NCBI RefSeq assembly: GCF_049537125.1
Contig: NZ_JBMVQY010000001.1
Span: 1,922,001-1,986,000, forward strand
Origin: Limisphaera sp026417315
GTDB taxonomy: Bacteria; Verrucomicrobiota; Verrucomicrobiia; Limisphaerales; Limisphaeraceae
Length of the DNA stretch: 64,000 nucleotides
Reading direction: 5' to 3'
Shown: piece by piece, positions 63,075-64,000 of the stretch
Position numbering within the stretch: the stretch's first letter is position 1
How the letters are laid out: the number at the start of each line of letters is the position of its first letter
Translations under genes and position numbers: made by a program
Notes under the pieces: generated by a model
Told to the model about the DNA's origin: nothing
Database searches by the model: none
What the model saw: only the letters and a program-made list of their open reading frames with translations

Positions 63075-64000
63075 ATGCCCGGAAAACCCAATCCATCCGG
63101 GGTCCACCCGCGTCCGGGGTATGCACGGGCGTGGGTCGTGGCGGCTTTGACCGCGGCGTTGTTCAGTCGGGTCCTGACCTGCGATTTCGTGGATTACGAT
63201 GACGGGGACTATGTCACGGCCAACGAGCAGGTGCAGAAGGGACTCGACTGGCCGGCTGTTCGGTGGGCCTTCACCACGGGCCATGCCAGCAACTGGCATC
63301 CGCTGACGTGGTTGTCGCACATGACCGATGTGCAGCTGTATGGGCTGCGCCCGGCCGGTCATCACGCCACCAGCATGATCCTGCACGCGGTGAATGCCGG
63401 GTTGGTGTTCGCGTTGTTGCTTCGGTGGATTGGTCATCCCGGGGCGGCTTTTGTGGGCGCCCTGGCTTTTGCGTGGCACCCCCTGCGGGTGGAATCCGTG
63501 GCGTGGGTTTCCGAGCGGAAGGATGTGTTGAGCCTGTTCTTTGGGCTTCTGACGTTGTGGGCGTACACGAGCTTTGTCCGGGCGAACGATCCGTATCGTC
63601 GCTGGACCGCATACGGGGCGGCCTGGCTGAGTTATGCGGCGGGGTTGATGAGCAAGCCGATGCTCGTCAGCCTGCCGTTTGTCATGTTGCTGCTGGATGC
63701 CTGGCCCTTGCGGCGCACGGCCGGCATGGCAGGAGCGGCAAACCCGCAATCTTCCGTTTCGGGCGCGCTCGGTTCCGGGACGGGCCTTGTGCCCTGGCGG
63801 GTGTGGGCGCGGCTGGTCCTCGAGAAGCTGCCGTTCTTTCTGCTGGCCGCGATTTCCTGCGTCGTGACGTATCGCGTGCAACAGGCCGGAGGCGCGGTCG
63901 CTCCGGTGGACGCGTTGCCGTGGGACGCGCGGTGGGCGAATGTGCCGGTCTCGTATGCGCGGTACCTCCTCAAGACGCTGTGGCCCTTGGATTTGGCGGT
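63075..64000 (+). CDS. Multispanning membrane protein of the O-mannosyltransferase-like/TPR family (cut by window edge)
   Basis: At least 308 residues, continuing past the right edge. I take the ATG at 63075; a GTG six bases earlier is possible. The sequence opens with a hydrophobic helix, then an acidic loop FVDYDDGDYVTANEQV, then HASNWHPLTWLSHMTDVQLYGL, followed by helices with WHPLRVESVAWVSERKDVLS. These match the large bacterial family of PMT-like membrane proteins that often carry C-terminal TPR repeats; the paired Asp in the first loop is typical of GT-C glycosyltransferases. Whether it has TPRs cannot be seen here. It probably transfers sugars to exported proteins. Confidence 0.72.
   Translation, partial: MPGKPNPSGVHPRPGYARAWVVAALTAALFSRVLTCDFVDYDDGDYVTANEQVQKGLDWPAVRWAFTTGHASNWHPLTWLSHMTDVQLYGLRPAGHHATSMILHAVNAGLVFALLLRWIGHPGAAFVGALAFAWHPLRVESVAWVSERKDVLSLFFGLLTLWAYTSFVRANDPYRRWTAYGAAWLSYAAGLMSKPMLVSLPFVMLLLDAWPLRRTAGMAGAANPQSSVSGALGSGTGLVPWRVWARLVLEKLPFFLLAAISCVVTYRVQQAGGAVAPVDALPWDARWANVPVSYARYLLKTLWPLDLA

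Noticed and set aside
1..64000. tRNA, rRNA or insertion-sequence transposase
   Set aside because: Reading the gaps by eye on both strands gave no cloverleaf with a CCA-adjacent acceptor stem, no rRNA core sequence and no transposase motif; a covariance-model scan would be needed to exclude small RNAs.

Overview
The window is high-GC bacterial DNA whose gene content points to Verrucomicrobiota, probably a Pedosphaera- or Limisphaera-like lineage. The clues are two secreted proteins with prepilin-type N-termini, a PEP-CTERM sorting signal, a secreted DUF1593 nucleoside-hydrolase-like protein, a heme domain of the kind common in planctomycetes and Verrucomicrobia, and a very large share of secreted carbohydrate-active enzymes with no SusC/SusD pair. 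The taxonomic placement is inferred from these protein families; no rRNA gene is present. I found no tRNA, rRNA, CRISPR array or intact insertion sequence.

Layout: 0-1.6 kb holds the tail of an unknown gene, a PanE-type ketopantoate reductase and an HU protein with its own promoter and terminator. 1.7-13.6 kb is the first block of secreted polysaccharide-acting proteins: a GH16 glucanase, an Ig-domain surface protein, a very long GH2-like protein and a beta-helix/LamG protein. 14.2-16 kb is a small ATPase plus TOPRIM-like cassette that resembles a minimal OLD/PARIS-type defence module, preceded by a decayed gene. 16.2-27 kb carries envelope functions: a GT2 glycosyltransferase fused to a polytopic membrane domain, a MauE/DoxX-like redox membrane protein, a Cys-rich secreted protein whose reading frame is broken by a 13-bp tandem repeat, a NagB-like deaminase, a pseudopilin, GtrA and a PIG-V-like membrane glycosyltransferase. 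27-39.5 kb is a sugar-import and catabolism locus behind a divergent AraC regulator: DUF1593 protein, FucI-like isomerase, split transketolase, FGGY kinase, lipoprotein binding protein, DUF2291 protein, ABC ATPase and permease.

40-47.3 kb is a second secreted block that looks aimed at pectin: a beta-helix protein, an all-alpha-domain protein of unknown activity, a pectate-lyase-like protein and a GH-A-like hydrolase. 48-51.3 kb encodes an octaheme cytochrome and an outer-membrane beta-barrel with a heme domain fused to its N-terminus, which looks like a porin-cytochrome electron conduit. 51.3-58 kb (minus strand) is a galactan locus: GH2, GH53 endo-galactanase, a three-module protein, a pseudopilin and a PEP-CTERM protein. 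59-62.8 kb is housekeeping (Era, ClpX, ClpP, HAD phosphatase), and the window ends inside a multispanning membrane protein.

Together the genes describe a plant-polysaccharide degrader: secreted hydrolases and lyases cut glucan, pectin and galactan outside the cell, and one released sugar is imported and probably broken down by isomerase, kinase and transketolase steps. Four secreted proteins share a C-terminal tail ending in R-[FY]-F, a possible sorting or anchoring domain. The most interesting observations are this tail, the phase-variable-looking 13-bp repeat, the ATPase/TOPRIM cassette, the heme-barrel fusion and the transketolase-type sugar pathway.
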